Part shown: positions 45,209 to 57,270 of the stretch, one piece after another
Numbering within the stretch: position 1 is the first letter of the stretch
How the letters are laid out: the number at the start of each line of letters is the position of its first letter
NCBI GenBank assembly: GCA_002794735.1
Contig: NBAZ01000001.1
Location: 3,162,001 to 3,226,000, forward strand
Source of the DNA: Pyrrhoderma lamaoense
Taxonomy: Eukaryota > Basidiomycota > Agaricomycetes > Hymenochaetales > Hymenochaetaceae
Reading direction: 5' to 3'
Length of the DNA: 64,000 bases
Made by a program: the position numbers and the translations under genes
The notes under the pieces: model-generated
What the model saw: only the letters and a program-made list of their open reading frames with translations
Databases searched by the model: none
Told to the model about the DNA's origin: nothing

Positions 45209-47427
45209 TCATTGGGATGTTGTTAAGCCAGAATCAACCATTTCATATATCCATGACATCAGAACTGGATCTCGTATGTGAATACTTTCCAACAGTGAAC
45301 GAACACCGAGAAAAGCTCTTCGTCCTCTCCGTTCACCTTCCTTCTCCACTTCTGTTTCTTCACCCAAGACCGCCGCACCAGCATCCTGTTCGTCTGCTTC
45401 CTCAATGATCCCTGGAAACCCGAAATGGTCTGCGTCTACACGAGGTGCGGCCTCCGCAGATGCGAATGAGGCGCGGAAGAGTAAACGTACTATGAGTAAT
45501 GCAGTGAGAGCACCCGAAGGCGGGTCTTGTGCCGGTGCAGGGAAAGTGATGACCGTGTGAGGGTCGGGAGGAGGAGGTCGTTTCGTAGCATCCGTAACTG
45601 GATATGTTTCTGTAGCCGACGCAAGAGTGATTTGTGGTACCTTTGAGAGGTCCGTCTTGGAGAAAGTCATTATTAGAGATAAGTGTGTCAAAATATGAGG
45701 TACTAATGTTGCAAGTGAACTAGAAGAATGTTGGCATGTGGACCATTTACATGTAAAGTTGGAGACTTCACCACTCCCTTGGATGGCTAAGAAATCTAGG
45801 TGGGTCTTGACGTGGTTGTACAGCTCTTTCGGAGTTGAAAAAGGACCGTCGTTGCATTGTGGCTCATTCCACATACATACATTATGTTCAGCCACCTCTG
45901 TTTTCCTTCGCTTGCTTATTCCCCGAATAATAAATTTCTGAGGCGGGCCTTCAAGAAGCATAGCTTGTGCTGAAGGGTATATGACACTAGCATTCTTGAT
46001 GGTTTCAGATGCCTGAAGGAGAGGATGGATATCCTGGAAAGGTCCGAAAATATTTTTGTATGCATTCCAAAACTCCACTTGAGTGAGTTCTTCATCAGGA
46101 TTCACTTCAATCGCTGTTCGCAACCTGTTAATACAAGTGATTATTAGAGACATTCGCTTTATAAAACAAAATCATGATTTATCGTAACAGACCATTCATA
46201 ACACCTCTCCGGCTCAGGGAGAACGCCGATTCTCTGAATCTCTTCCTCCGTAAGGTCATTGATAACAGAACGGACAGAAATAGCTGGAACAGTATGGCTT
46301 GGGGGTGTTATATTCAGTGTACCGGTCTCCTTCCCTTGTCGATGAACAATGTAACCAACTAGAACTCTCAATGTCTTGGGCATATCAGGATGCAATAAAA
46401 ATGCCCTCGTCATTGGTGGATGAGACAAATGAGTGTATAAAAAGTTGAGACAACTATCCACTAGGTCGGGGTCCTGATAAAGAGGAAGATAACGAATGCA
46501 TGCATTGAGAGCCGGTGACTTGTCTGAGTTGTGAGCAACATTCTGAGGTACCCCGTAGAGAATATTCAATGATGCTAGCGCCCCAATTATTATAGACCTA
46601 TTCTTTGATTCTCCAGCTAATCTTTCTAGCGCGGGGGCAGGATTCAGAGTCGTGTTGCTAGCTTTCACCGAGGGTAGAGTATACGTGCTTGCCAGCGACT
46701 GAAGTAGCTCTAATGCATAGATGATAAGTTGCGTGCTTTCGTCTACTTCTGGATCAAGCTCGTTCAGTATTCGAACTATAAGAGCACGAATTTTCGGATG
46801 CACAGAAAGGTCTGTAGCATTCTGATTGACAACAGCCGCATTCCTCAAAGTGAATAATGACTCGAGAGCATATCGACATCGACGTTCGTCTGTAGAGGAA
46901 GGAGCAAACAAAGATAAAGCAATTTTGTTATCTTTCTTTCCAGAGTTTTTGTCCCCACTTGAGGTATTTTTGGTACTATATTTGTCTAGATACCATTCGG
47001 GCCAGTGGAAAAGAGCGTCTATAAGGCCTGGAATGGAAGAAATGATGAACTGCTCGTTACAACTCAGCCGACACAGACGTTCAAGTGCCCAAGAGATCTC
47101 GGAGTCTATTCCAGACCGTAAGGCAAGTAACATTCGGTTCGATGGCGATGGTTCTGGATACCACTCTGCGAACAACAAAAAAAATAAAATAAAAGGCATC
47201 ATATAATGTTAAGAGCTTTCCGAGTAACTAGGACACAAATTTTTTGTCTGACGCACTTTCGTAATCATCTCTCAGTCCATGTTGACTACGCTGAGCTGCA
47301 GTATAGGCGGCTACTGCTTGTTGTGTTGCGTACCCGATGTATATGCTTGGTATGGATATGTTGATTGTGAAGTAGAAGCGTGAGTGCTACTTGTAGGCAA
47401 AGACAACACAGCTGGCTTGTATGACAT
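45209..47427 (-). CDS. RSC9: RSC chromatin-remodelling complex subunit RSC9 (ARID2-like)
   Basis: Subunit of the RSC remodeller. The start at 47427 (MSYKPAVLSLPTSS) opens a Tyr/Gln/Thr-rich segment. After a GTGCGT donor near 47264 the large exon begins WYPEPSPSNRMLLALRSGID. It continues as an alpha-helical repeat region: SWALERLCRLSCNEQFIISS, RRCRYALESLFTLRNAAV and NACIRYLPLYQDPDLVDSC. Exon 3 has an RFX-type winged helix (VEFWNAYKNIFGPF; PPQKFIIRGISKRR). Two C2H2-type fingers follow (CMWNEPQCNDG...HVKTH and CKWSTCQ...HILTH). The end is SLLESIHIRDPVLMSWIYE. This order is that of fungal RSC9. One frame break lies at 47333-47335, between YPYQAYTSG and YATQQAVAAYT. Its 3' end is 105 bp from that of the convergent F-box/YccV gene. 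Confidence 0.87.
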
Positions 47428-48214
47428 GATTCAAGTAATCTTTGGATTTTCTCTAGCTGCTTGGGACTGCCCGTCAATGTCCTATAGATGAGTTTGAAAG
47501 AGATGTTTACGAATAGACTCAGTACAGACACATGCACATTTACTTTGTAGTACAGTACTGTGACTAAATGTCAACAACCTAGAAATTGTGAGTGTGACCG
47601 AACGCGTGATGTAACGCGGGACTTTTCTCCTTTAAGTTACAATTAACATTAGTACATTTATACTAGTCTGCAATTTGTAGCCACACTACCGTGGATGCTA
47701 TTATCAGTCACTTAACCAAAGTTTTTTTGTACCTAAAATATCCCGAACCTGGACTATTGAGTCATTAGATACAAGAAGGAAGGTATAACAAGAGAGTGAT
47801 TTCACAACTCTTTTCCCTCAAATCGTAGCAACAAAAATAGTGTATAGGATATAATGACAAAGTACGAATATCATGACAGTTGAGGAGTAAATATGAGTAG
47901 TCCGAGTTGTTAAGGAATAAAGGGTGCAAAAAAATCAGGAAAGTCGTAGCTATGTCATGTATAGTAGCTAAGTTCGTCATGAACATGACTATTTGCTATT
48001 ACTACACACTTTGAAAAATTGATTGATTAAATATCGAGGAAGGGAGGAGTGGTGAACAAGAAAGGTGGATGGGGAGGGGGGTGATAATGAAAAAGCACAC
48101 GTCCAGTTCATAGCAGTTACAAGAAAATGACTAATAAAAAGGGAGAGGGAACAAGAAGAAAAAAGAACTAGTACATTTTCGAAGTTTTCAAAATAAGAAA
48201 AGCTGAAACTTGAA
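47428..48214. other. gene-free stretch
   Basis: About 0.8 kb between RSC9's start and the 3' end of the PalI gene, both on the minus strand. The proximal part would be the RSC9 promoter. It is A+T-rich with no motif or exon recognised. Confidence 0.35.
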
Positions 48215-50401
48215 CTACCTCGAAACATTTGTAAATCCGCCTTTTGACCCCCATTCCGGTACACTGACACTTGGTCCTGATGTTGCATCGTACTGTGGTG
48301 GGCTATCCTCATACGATTGTTGTGAAGGAGCGGACTGAGGTGCATAGCTCGCCTTCGTCGGGCTTCGTGGTCCTTTCACAGGCGAAGTCATCCCCCCACT
48401 TGAGTTCAAAGCGCCTACCCTTGTATCTACGGTAGGCATAGGCGGTGGCGAGCTTGTCATAGCAACTCCAACACCGTATGTACCTGTGCTAGATCCATAT
48501 GCAGATGTTGTGTTAGGAACCACGTTTGCCCCGTATCCACCTCCTCCAAGTGAGTAGCTTCGGTCTTGTTGATGTTGTTGAGATCCACTAGCGTCCTGCG
48601 CGTTATACCCATAACCATAGTAGTTCGATGAACTTGCATTATTGTTATAATTTGTCGATTGACCATATGCACCAGAACCATAAGCAGCTTGTTGTACTGG
48701 TGTCCCTGAATAGTTTGAACTTCCATATGGATCGTAAGGCGTTGATCCTGTCTCTGTGGAGGGGAAGTTGCACGGTAAGCAGCTGCAGCTGCACCTCCTG
48801 CCGCTAACGAATTTGGCAGTGCAGAAGTCTGGTTGTACGTTTCAGCGTTGAAACTCGATTGTTGCTGAGGCTGGGAATAAGGATCATTGTACTGAGAGTA
48901 CGCCGAAGGGTATTGCTGGTGCTGAGAAGATGCAGCAGTGTGATCTACAAGTCAATCCATCAGTCTTCTGTACCCTTTCGAAAGAAATCAACTAAAATAT
49001 ACATACATGAGGAACCACCATTGTTATGCCCGTAAGCCTGAGAGGCAAGATATCCAGCACCAGCACCAGCCGCTGCTGCAGTTCCAATAGCCGCAGCAGT
49101 AGTTGTGGCAGTAGGCATAGGAGGAGCAGAACCAACACTTTGAGTACCTGACGTTGAACTATACACTGACTGAGCATACGCAGAGTTTGCTTGTGGGGGT
49201 GTTGATGTATAGTTTCTACCTGGGGATAACCTGTATTTGCTGACTGGCTACGGACTGGTGATGTGGGGTTATAGTATTCATCTACCGCACGAGTACCAGG
49301 AGCTGCCTGAGCATAACCGCCTCGGTATGCTGGTCCACTGGCTTGTCTACGTGGGCCGCTAGCAGCTACACCAGCACCTGATCCTAGAGCGGCAGCAGTA
49401 CCAATCGCAGCTTCATCTCTATAAGGACCTCCATGTTCTTCATCACTTTCTTCCTCAAGGTACTGTGCTTTACCACTACCATTAAGGGGACACGTTCCGG
49501 GAATGCTGGTAGACCAACTTCATTCTTCTGACGAGCCTTACGATCCACCTCTGCCTTGACAGCATCCAAGCGCATTTGTTCAGCTTGATCGTCCCTTTGG
49601 TTATTACCACCAAACTTGCTCATCCACCCATTATCCATCCTTCCATCCGCCCCCTCGGACGACGCTGAATACAGCACCTTCCACACGCAAACGCACATCC
49701 AGAGAAGAACAAGAGAACCCAAGCGGCGAGCGTTAACCATACCGCACTCCCAAACGAGGCAGTCCCGTCAATCGCTTTCACCCGAGCCTTAACGATGAAG
49801 AACAGGACGATGTCAAAGATGAATGCGACCAGGGTGATTACCGCCGCGAGCCCAGAGACACAAGTAGAGCAATAAGCCATACTCATCTCTCTAACGTGTG
49901 CTAGAAGACCGAAAAGGGCGGATATGGCTGCACCACTCAAGGCAATGACGTGCAAAAAGAGTGCATAAGTAATCCATTTGACGACAACTGTTGGGATCTG
50001 AGCGAAAGAGGATTCATCCCCAAGTAGTGAGTTTATATCTTAAAAAGTCATTATCATTATGCCACGGAATTCAAACGCAAGACGTTTTTGATTATTATTA
50101 TGGTGGGTGAATGATAGATTATCAGTTTCTGATTTTCGTTCGCATACAAAGCGTTCAGGTATTTTTTTAAAAACTCACCGAATTCATATCCAACACTTGG
50201 GCTACTACATGTTGTCCCATTTGTCGAGAGTTCAATACAGTAGCCTAATGTTCCTAGTCTGATGGTCCCATTTACGTTGTCCACCTCCAAGCTTGCCTCG
50301 AGGAAGGATACAGATTTAATGATCGGAACGTTAAATGAGACTATAGCCAGTAAGATCGTGGCTATAAGAGTGACAACGAATCCCGGCGTTGCGGGCTTCA
50401 T
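48215..50401 (-). CDS. RIM9: PalI/Rim9-type membrane protein
   Basis: Four-helix plasma-membrane protein of the fungal PalI/Rim9 (SUR7-related) group, which assists ambient-pH sensing. The start at 50401 (MKPATPGFVVTLIATILLAI) is the first membrane segment. An extracellular loop contains LGTLGYCIELSTNGTTCSSP, with the GxWG-like Gly/Cys pattern. Helices two to four are ITYALFLHVIALSGAAISAL, LAAVITLVAFIFDIVLFF and SAVWLTLAAWVLLFFSGC, ending in the Cys-rich ACGRCC. The rest is a long cytosolic tail rich in Gly, Ala, Tyr, Gln and Ser (WMSKFGGNNQRDDQ; YGYGYNAQDASGSQQHQQ), ending GFTNVSR at 48215. Frame breaks at 49650-49654, 49486-49489 and 48758-48759, all in the tail. The long Tyr/Gln/Pro-rich tail is usual for PalI. 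Confidence 0.83.
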
Positions 50402-51351
50402 CGTTGTCTATAAAAGAAGAAAACAGAAACAGATTCCCTTTACACTGTTTTTAAAATAAAAGGGAAAGGACAGGGAGATGGAGTTGAGTGAGTAGAGGAA
50501 GAAAGAGATCGAGTGAGAAAAAATATCGAAGTAAATGAGGGGAGGTGATGTAGCGCCGCAGTTAACCAAACTAAGGCGGTGCTTCCCCTTCAGCGCCTCG
50601 CTTCACATGCTTAGGTGTTTATACTAATCAATATCGGATAACGCATATGTTTAAAAAAATTAGCAGTATCAATTGATTCAACATAAGACCCAAAGACAGA
50701 ATAAAACAAATAAGTCGAACTATTTTATACAATATCATACGTGATAAATATCGAAAAAAAATGTAGAAAAAAAAACAGATTGCTCTACATGGACTTTGTA
50801 AGTGTAAGTAAGTACGAAAATATCAGTCCGGGTGTGAATTGTAATACAGAAATAAGCAGTCCATGCCCTAAAAAAGGTTCAATGAGTGGCGAAATGATAT
50901 AAATCATCAGTACAGAAGAAGGGAGTAGTAGGTGGTTTAATATGTAGATGTGCATAGAAAAAAAGAGTATAAAAGAAATCGAATCGAAGGGTAAGAGAGA
51001 GTAATGCACTGTCCAGTCGATGAATCAGTTAAAAGTAAGTATTTGTAGTGGATAAAAAAATGGGTTAATCTCATTTCGACTACCATCGGCTCCCGATAGT
51101 GGTGAGAGTTATGTCCACTGACGAGCACTAGTTCTCACATATAAGTTCCAGTGATTCCACAGTAGAGTTTTTTTTTACTGTTTTGCCAAGTATCCAATCC
51201 CCCCCACGGATCAAACCCACACGACGAGACGAGGTACGTTAAAAGATATCTTCCCATTAAAGTCAGTGAATTTCTAAGATTGTTCAATGCAATTCGTCAG
51301 CATTTCTTGACTCCTCGTTATAATCAGCCCCACATTAACTCGTCCTGGCCT
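50402..51351. other. gene-free stretch
   Basis: About 0.95 kb between two minus-strand genes: PalI promoter on the low-coordinate side, 3' region of the transferase gene on the other. Purine-rich tracts (AAGAAAGAGATCGAGTGAG) and A runs near 50750. Nothing else recognised. Confidence 0.35.
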
Positions 51352-53195
51352 TTAGAAGTACAGTTCGGAATGCAACTCTTCGAGATCCCGTTTGTTGTGT
51401 TGGTCTGCGCCAGTTCTTCCCCATCTAACTTCCCTCGTCGCACCATTGTTCCAATCCTCAACTCGTCTTTGTGCGATCAGACTCATGGTACTCTTGTCCG
51501 TCCCAATGAATCCAGCACTCATACTTTGAACGATTGCATCTAAGAAGACAGGGTACCACATCCCATACTTCTCTTCTGTGCCAAGGGTAGTGTGATTAAC
51601 AACGTTCCAGCCTAGATCCTTGACTCCCGCCCACCATTCCGCGTCTCGTTCATCCGATGTGACGATCACACGCTCAACTTCAATGCCGTTCTTTTCCCAC
51701 AGCTCATCTTTAACTTCATCAACACGCTTAGCGAAAGCACTTAAAGGTGCGAAACATCCCTCTTCTTCGTTACCGAACGTGCTGCTACAGTATTGCTTGA
51801 AATCCCCATGGCGAGCATGGATGGAGATGAAGGGAGGGATTTCCTCTCCTTCACCGAGTCCGAACGTCGCCCGAAGAGCATCCTCAGCGATAGACGTCAT
51901 TCTCGGTGTCCAATGCGATAAGCTTCCTGCAAAGCGCCATGCAGGTGACCATTCAAAGTTAAATTCGAAAGACTCTACTTCACAAACATAGTAGGGGAAA
52001 TCGAAGCACGCCATTTGCTCGTCTGGTAATTGTCTGTGACCAGAATATCGCGAGGGAAACTCAGCTTCGGATGGAAGGTGGGCGTTGGCTCGACCTGTGG
52101 GGAAGGTGATCGTTGCCAGAGACCAAAATTTGACGTGAGGATCATTTGGAATCTGGGGATAGAGGACTGCAGATTCTGGAATGCCGGTGTACGAGACGTC
52201 AAGATTCAAACGAGGTTCGATAGGGTTTCCTCTCGGTCTGTGCTCGCTGGATGATGTGGACCATATGCTCCAGCAACCTATTTCGTCCCTAACCGTTGAG
52301 TTCTCGTTTTTAATGTCGCGCCATTCAATAATAGGCACGTTCATAAGTGCTGAAAGACGTGGGATATCGAAGACTTCGCCAAAATTAATGTATCCCGCCT
52401 CACTGCCGAGATGGGAAGGAGCGAAGGGGGGAAGTACGGCGGTTCGTCCGCTAATTTTGGCTACATAGAGAAGATTGAAATAGGACATAACGTCGTTCGC
52501 TAAAATTAAACAGGTGAGGACAATCCAAATGAAGATCCTACAGGACACAATACTCACTCCACCCAGCGTTGATCCAAGAAGTTACATATTTCACATCACT
52601 GCGGAGATTGTCTGGGGGATGAGGTGAAATGTCAGTATGCTACCCATTCTCAAGTCGGTATATGCACTGGACTTCGCACCTCTGAAGCTGTCCGTTGGTG
52701 CGCCGAGAACTTGCTTGGGATATCTGGACTCTGTTTCTGTGTCTGGCAAAACGGAGTCACTGACAGCTTTGGTACTATCTGTGCTCTCTGCAACGGCGTC
52801 TGCTTTTGTTTCGAGGGACTTGAAACGTGGACAATAGCAAAGGTTGCAAATGCGATTAAAAAGAGTATTACTCCGACGAGAGCCATCAACCGTGGGCGGC
52901 GAGTCAAGTTATTAAGAATAACGACTGGATGTTTACGAGAACGTCTACTTGAGTTCTTCTCGTTCTGAAGGTTGTATGGGGGAGGTGGGGAACTTAGGGA
53001 ACCTGGACTGTAAGCTTCTAGGTCCAGGCTTTCTGCGTCATCGTCGTCCATGTCGGTGAAGTTTTGTTCATGTCCAATACGAGATGGAGAGCGGTCACGA
53101 TGAGGAAGCAGGGGGCGCTCTGCTGCTGTAGCAGCTGCCGACGACGACGACGCAGATGGAGGGGACATCGGAGTTGAAAGGAAAGGAATGGACAA
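51352..53195 (-). CDS. O-fucosyltransferase-like type II membrane glycosyltransferase
   Basis: Member of a family widespread in basidiomycetes and related to GDP-fucose protein O-fucosyltransferases; acceptor unknown. The start at 53195 (MSIPFLSTPMSPPSASSSSA) gives a Ser/Pro-rich cytosolic tail, then one membrane anchor (LMALVGVILFLIAFATFAI). A short intron (GTGCGA...GGGTAG) leads to PPDNLRSDVKYVTSWINAGW. After a second intron comes the catalytic domain: NDVMSYFNLLYVAKISGRTA, FGEVFDIPRLSALMNVPIIE, DEQMACFDFPYYV, FSWSP-like FNFEWSPAWRFAG. The sugar-nucleotide motif is PPFISIHARHGDFKQYC (HxRxGDF). Then CFAPLSAFAKRVDEV, VIVTSDERDAEWW and GFIGTDKSTMSLIAQRRV. Stop at 51352. The frame is intact. 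Golgi location is inferred from topology. Confidence 0.77.
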
Positions 53196-54025
53196 TCGAG
53201 GTTCGGTAGGCTTCAGCTCCAGATGGTACTCATGGCCTTCTCTTTTAGGTTTTTAGGAGAGGATTCGGCAGATTGATTTATCAGCATGACCATATATGGT
53301 TAGATCATTCCAGAAAAAGACAAAATTCACTCAACTTTCGGTCGTTTTTGATGGTTGTCTGAGACATCCAGGCCCAGGGTGGCGACTTAATTGCCACTAA
53401 GCTACAAACAGCTACTTATCGCCGTACATGCGTGATTATGTCATTTTCGAAGCCCGAATCGCATCTTCTCTGCGCATACCGAATGGAGCGGCCGACTCGT
53501 GTTTATATTCCGCATCAATGCTTCCAGCGTTTGGCGCACTGGCTGCCGGTCGGCGATGCTGGCGCAGTAGGCAATCTCAGCTGTTCGGAGTAACTATTCT
53601 ATGTTTAAGAGTACAGTGTTCCAGAGGAACTTTAATGAACTTTTGTGTTCGTTAAAGTGTTCTTGTATTATTCGGATAGAATGTTGAAAGGTACGGTGCC
53701 AAAGCTGTCCTTAAACCCCTCACTAGTTTAGGTTCCTGAGAAGTACATGTGCCTTTTTTCAAAAAAAAAAAGATATCAGTAACTGTTGGGGTTGACGAGA
53801 TCACTGATTCTAGACGCATCACTTCGTGTGAACACGTCGTCGCTGATATCAGAGATATCAGTTCGGATACTTCCTCTTGCGATCTCTCTTCTTCTCGAAC
53901 ATATTTGCTTGATCCGTTTATACTTCCGGTTTTTTCTCATCCTCCTGTTGATAAATCAGACAAGACACATTCGACTGATTTCGGTGTTTTAGATAGAAGA
54001 ACGTGATAGAGTGTATCAAATAAAG

Positions 54026-54058
54026 ACAAAAACAAAACAAAACAAAACAAAACAAAAC
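54026..54058. repeat. AAAAC pentanucleotide microsatellite
   Basis: About six tandem copies of CAAAA with one extra A in the first unit, in gene-free DNA. Confidence 0.85.
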
Positions 54059-55156
54059 CTATGCGTTGAAAGATGTATTTCCGTATTTGAACAAAAAATT
54101 ACCTCTGAAATTGTGGAGTTTATAGCCAAGTATAGACTCCAATTTATTCTGCTGTCTTCTTCTAAATTAAAACTGAGGGGGTTATCTAGACACACAGCCA
54201 CAGGGAGGTTGATCAGGGTTGCGACAAGCGAGTGTGATTTGCTCGCACTAGTAATATCCTTTTTGGACATTGGCTTGCTTTCGAACGAATCATCAAATAA
54301 GCAACTTGCTCTTTGTGTATAAACGTGTTCTCCAGAGAATCTTAGGTACGATAATTTTGGCTGGGGTCTCCATGCTGGAACGTCGACATGGATTTTTCCA
54401 TTCAATGCGCTCTGCCAGCGCCATCAGTAAAATTAATATACTACAAATATAACATGCCAGCCACACAGATGGCAGAGAAGACAATGAGCTTTCTCAAGAT
54501 ACATTCGGAGCTGCTTGAGTGGCTTTTAGGATAAAAACGACCCGTTCAGTGCCTTGATTCTCTTCTAAAGCGCACATGTTCACATTTTCTAATCGGCGCG
54601 ATCGGTCAATGAAAGCCGCTTGAGAGAAAGACAAAACAAGTGTTGGTGCGTGCTGTAATAAGACTAAAAATGATCTTGTATTTCATTTTAATCCAAATAT
54701 AGCCAATGGACAGGAGGCATGAGTATATCTCCTTTTTGACTAAGCTCTGACTGATTTATTCCACGTCTACCTTGGAACCTACTAGCAAAACTAGAGATGA
54801 ATGAACGAGATACACTCTTGCCAACACGAGGACGGACACTGCTGCGCTACGGCTGCACACTAGGCTTTTTAGCAGGAAAAAAAAGTCCCTAAAAATGAGT
54901 GAGTAGTGGTCAAAAAGGTCAGATGTAAATTTAGGCAAAAAAAACTTGAGCCAACCTGACGAAAAGGGGAGTTCCGAAGCCGATAGAAGTGCAGTCGACC
55001 ACTGCGGACGAAAAGACTATAAGGGGATCGGCCGTTGGATCAACTACCCGATGTGGAAATCAGCGATCGCATGGAAACGCATGCAAGAAACCCCCTCTGG
55101 ACGGGATCTGCTCGTCAGTCAACACCCAGGTCCTCAGGCAGTGTCCATAGATCTCA

Positions 55157-55169
55157 TATAATATAATAA
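55157..55169 (+). promoter_or_regulatory. TATA element of the acyltransferase gene
   Basis: TATAATATAATAA lies about 70 bp before the start codon at 55228 and is followed by a CT-rich tract (TCTTCCTCCCTGATCTTGC), the usual fungal core-promoter arrangement. Confidence 0.45.
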
Positions 55170-55227
55170 TGTCATCTTCCTCCCTGATCTTGCATTTCTC
55201 ATCCCCTCCCTTCAGTCACCTAGAACA

Positions 55228-57270
55228 ATGGCAACCCTTGCTACTCCTTATCCAGTAACATCCATTCCTTTCCACTCCTCTAACGTGGACTCTCTAAACT
55301 CTTGCTCAGCAACTTCTTCTTCTCAAAAATTCCCTCCAACGCCACCTCTCTCTGATGATGAAAATGATCTGTCTGCCCTCAAGCGAGTGTCTTTCAGACC
55401 GAAAGTATCTGCTCAACCCTCTCTTCTCGTTGAGCGAAAGATGGGTGAAACCGAGCTTTCGTACTTCCTTCCTTCACGTGCAGACGGAGTTAATGATATG
55501 TACGTCAATCCACTAGCTCTTTGATATGTTTTGGCATTGTTAGTATACTAAATAATGACGTTCTCCGTATCAGGTATCTACATCTTGGTTTCCGTGCTCC
55601 AGGTTCTCTAATCACTCCAGCCCGAATCCGTGCAGCATGGGCATATCTTCAACTTCTTCACCCTCCACTTGCTTCCAAAGTACGCATGTCTCCCTGGGAC
55701 TACAACTCTGCTCGTTTTGTCTATGCAGTTCCTCGATCAGTAGAGGAAGCTCTTGTCAGAGCGAACGAAACTTTGGAATTCTATGAAAAGAGTGGAAAGG
55801 AACTGATTGACGCGTACCTTAATGGTCCGAGAACTCTTGGTGAAGACAGAATCGCCATGCTTATGCTTGGTAATATCCCTCAAGATGGACGGGATGCAAT
55901 CCCCACTCCGGCAAGCACTCCTTCACCTGAGACAGGACGTAAAGAAGCCTTTCCTCCATTCGAAGACGTCAGAGAGTTTGATCTTCTGATCTGCGCTACT
56001 CATTATGTTGGTGATGGCATGGCCTTGCACACCTTCGCAAATGAATTCTTCAACCTCATTGCGGGCAAGAACGAACTTGGAAAAGAAAGATCGACTGAAG
56101 AAATCGAAGAAATGCTGGAACGCGAATGGCAAACGCGATTTGGTGAGAAACTTCCCACCAAAAACGTACTTCCACGTCCTCTTGAGGATGTATTACCGCA
56201 AGTAGAGGGCAAGTTTAGAAATGCTGCTGCAAAAATCGATCTTAAGAATACTCTTAAAAAGGATATTGTGAGTTTCTTCTTCTTCTCGCTCACTCTTTTA
56301 GTGACTAAATGTGTTGTTTTACTCAATCGTTCAGGGTGGCCATGCATTCCCACGTAAGAAAGGGGCAATGAGGCATACTATTGTGCCGACTGTTCCGATC
56401 GATCCCAAGAAGACCAAGGCCATTCTCAAGAAATGCAAGGAGAATGGTGTTTCAATAGCAAACGTAATGTTCTCCTTAAGTGCTCTCGTATGGAGTAGAA
56501 TGAAAGCAGAGGAGGCGGATGCAAAACGGGAACTTCCATTGTGAGTTAATTTAGTATTAAAATCAATGAAATAAGTTAACTTTACTAATGTAAAACCATC
56601 TTAAAGAATGATGTATCTCGCGCTCAACATGCGTCCTTATCTACTCGCTTCTGCTATGGACAATCAGTCCTACTGGTTTACGGCTATCGGGTACCTGAAC
56701 GTTATACTTCCCTCATTTCTTCTTACATCTGGTTCCGGAAATGGGACCTCAGTTGACATGCTGAGAAAGACACTTTGGCACAGGGCCCGATTAACGAAGA
56801 AACAGATCACAAAAGTCGCGAAGCATCCTTTGATCATAAGCCGAACACATGAGATGTCGCACTTCCGAGGAATACGAGCGAGGACTTGGGCAAGGGAAGA
56901 TGACGAGAAGGATGCGGGGATTTGGGTCGCCCCGAAGCCTGCTCCCGCTGTTTCATCGGTAACGGTAGCTGAAAAAGATGAAAAAGAAAAGAAGCCGTGG
57001 GTGTTACCACCTGCACCTTCCACCGCACTTGTTGGGCTTTCGATGCTTGGGAATCTCGATGCGATGTATCAGCATGCGAACTTCCCGGCATTAGAACTCC
57101 ACACTCTCACTACGGGATCTCGTCAACGTGCTGGTGCGATGTTACTGTTCGGTTATACGTTCGCGGGTAGATTGTGGTTGAGCTTAGGGTATGACGAGAA
57201 TGGATTTGAGGGGATGTGGTGGAGAGGTGGTGGAAAGGCATCCTTGATGGTGTCGACGAGTTCTTGCTGA
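55228..57270 (+). CDS. HxxxDG acyltransferase (condensation/chloramphenicol-acetyltransferase fold)
   Basis: Putative CoA-dependent acyltransferase of a fungal family related to alcohol acetyltransferases; substrate unknown. The N-terminus is Ser/Pro-rich (SSSQKFPPTPPLSDDEND). The domain starts GETELSYFLPSRADGVNDM and continues after an intron with YLHLGFRAPGSLITPARIRA and AWAYLQLLHPPLASKVRM. The catalytic motif is ICATHYVGDGMALHTFANEF, which fits HxxxDG exactly. The second half has KKTKAILKKCKENGVSIANV, MMYLALNMRPYLLASAMDN and a C-terminal block where DFGWG would be expected (LSMLGNLDAMYQHANFPALE). Stop at 57270. Four exons with good donors (GTACGT, GTGAGT, GTGAGT). The frame is intact. A Lys/Glu-rich insertion (VAEKDEKEKKPW) lies near residue 560. 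Confidence 0.75.

Larger units (their letters stand above)
53196..55227. other. 2-kb gene-free stretch with microsatellite and promoters
   Basis: Longest gap in the window, between two divergent starts. The ends hold the promoters. Inside are an AAAAC microsatellite at 54026-54058 and several open frames without conserved features on both strands. A TATA-like run for the acyltransferase gene lies at 55157. Confidence 0.4.

Noticed and set aside
48215..50401. Classical SUR7 eisosome protein
   Set aside because: The very long Tyr/Gln/Pro/Gly-rich cytosolic tail and the short first loop fit PalI/Rim9 better.
51620..51991. Open frames antisense to the O-fucosyltransferase-like gene
   Set aside because: They are mirror images of conserved coding sequence, without family features or splice logic.
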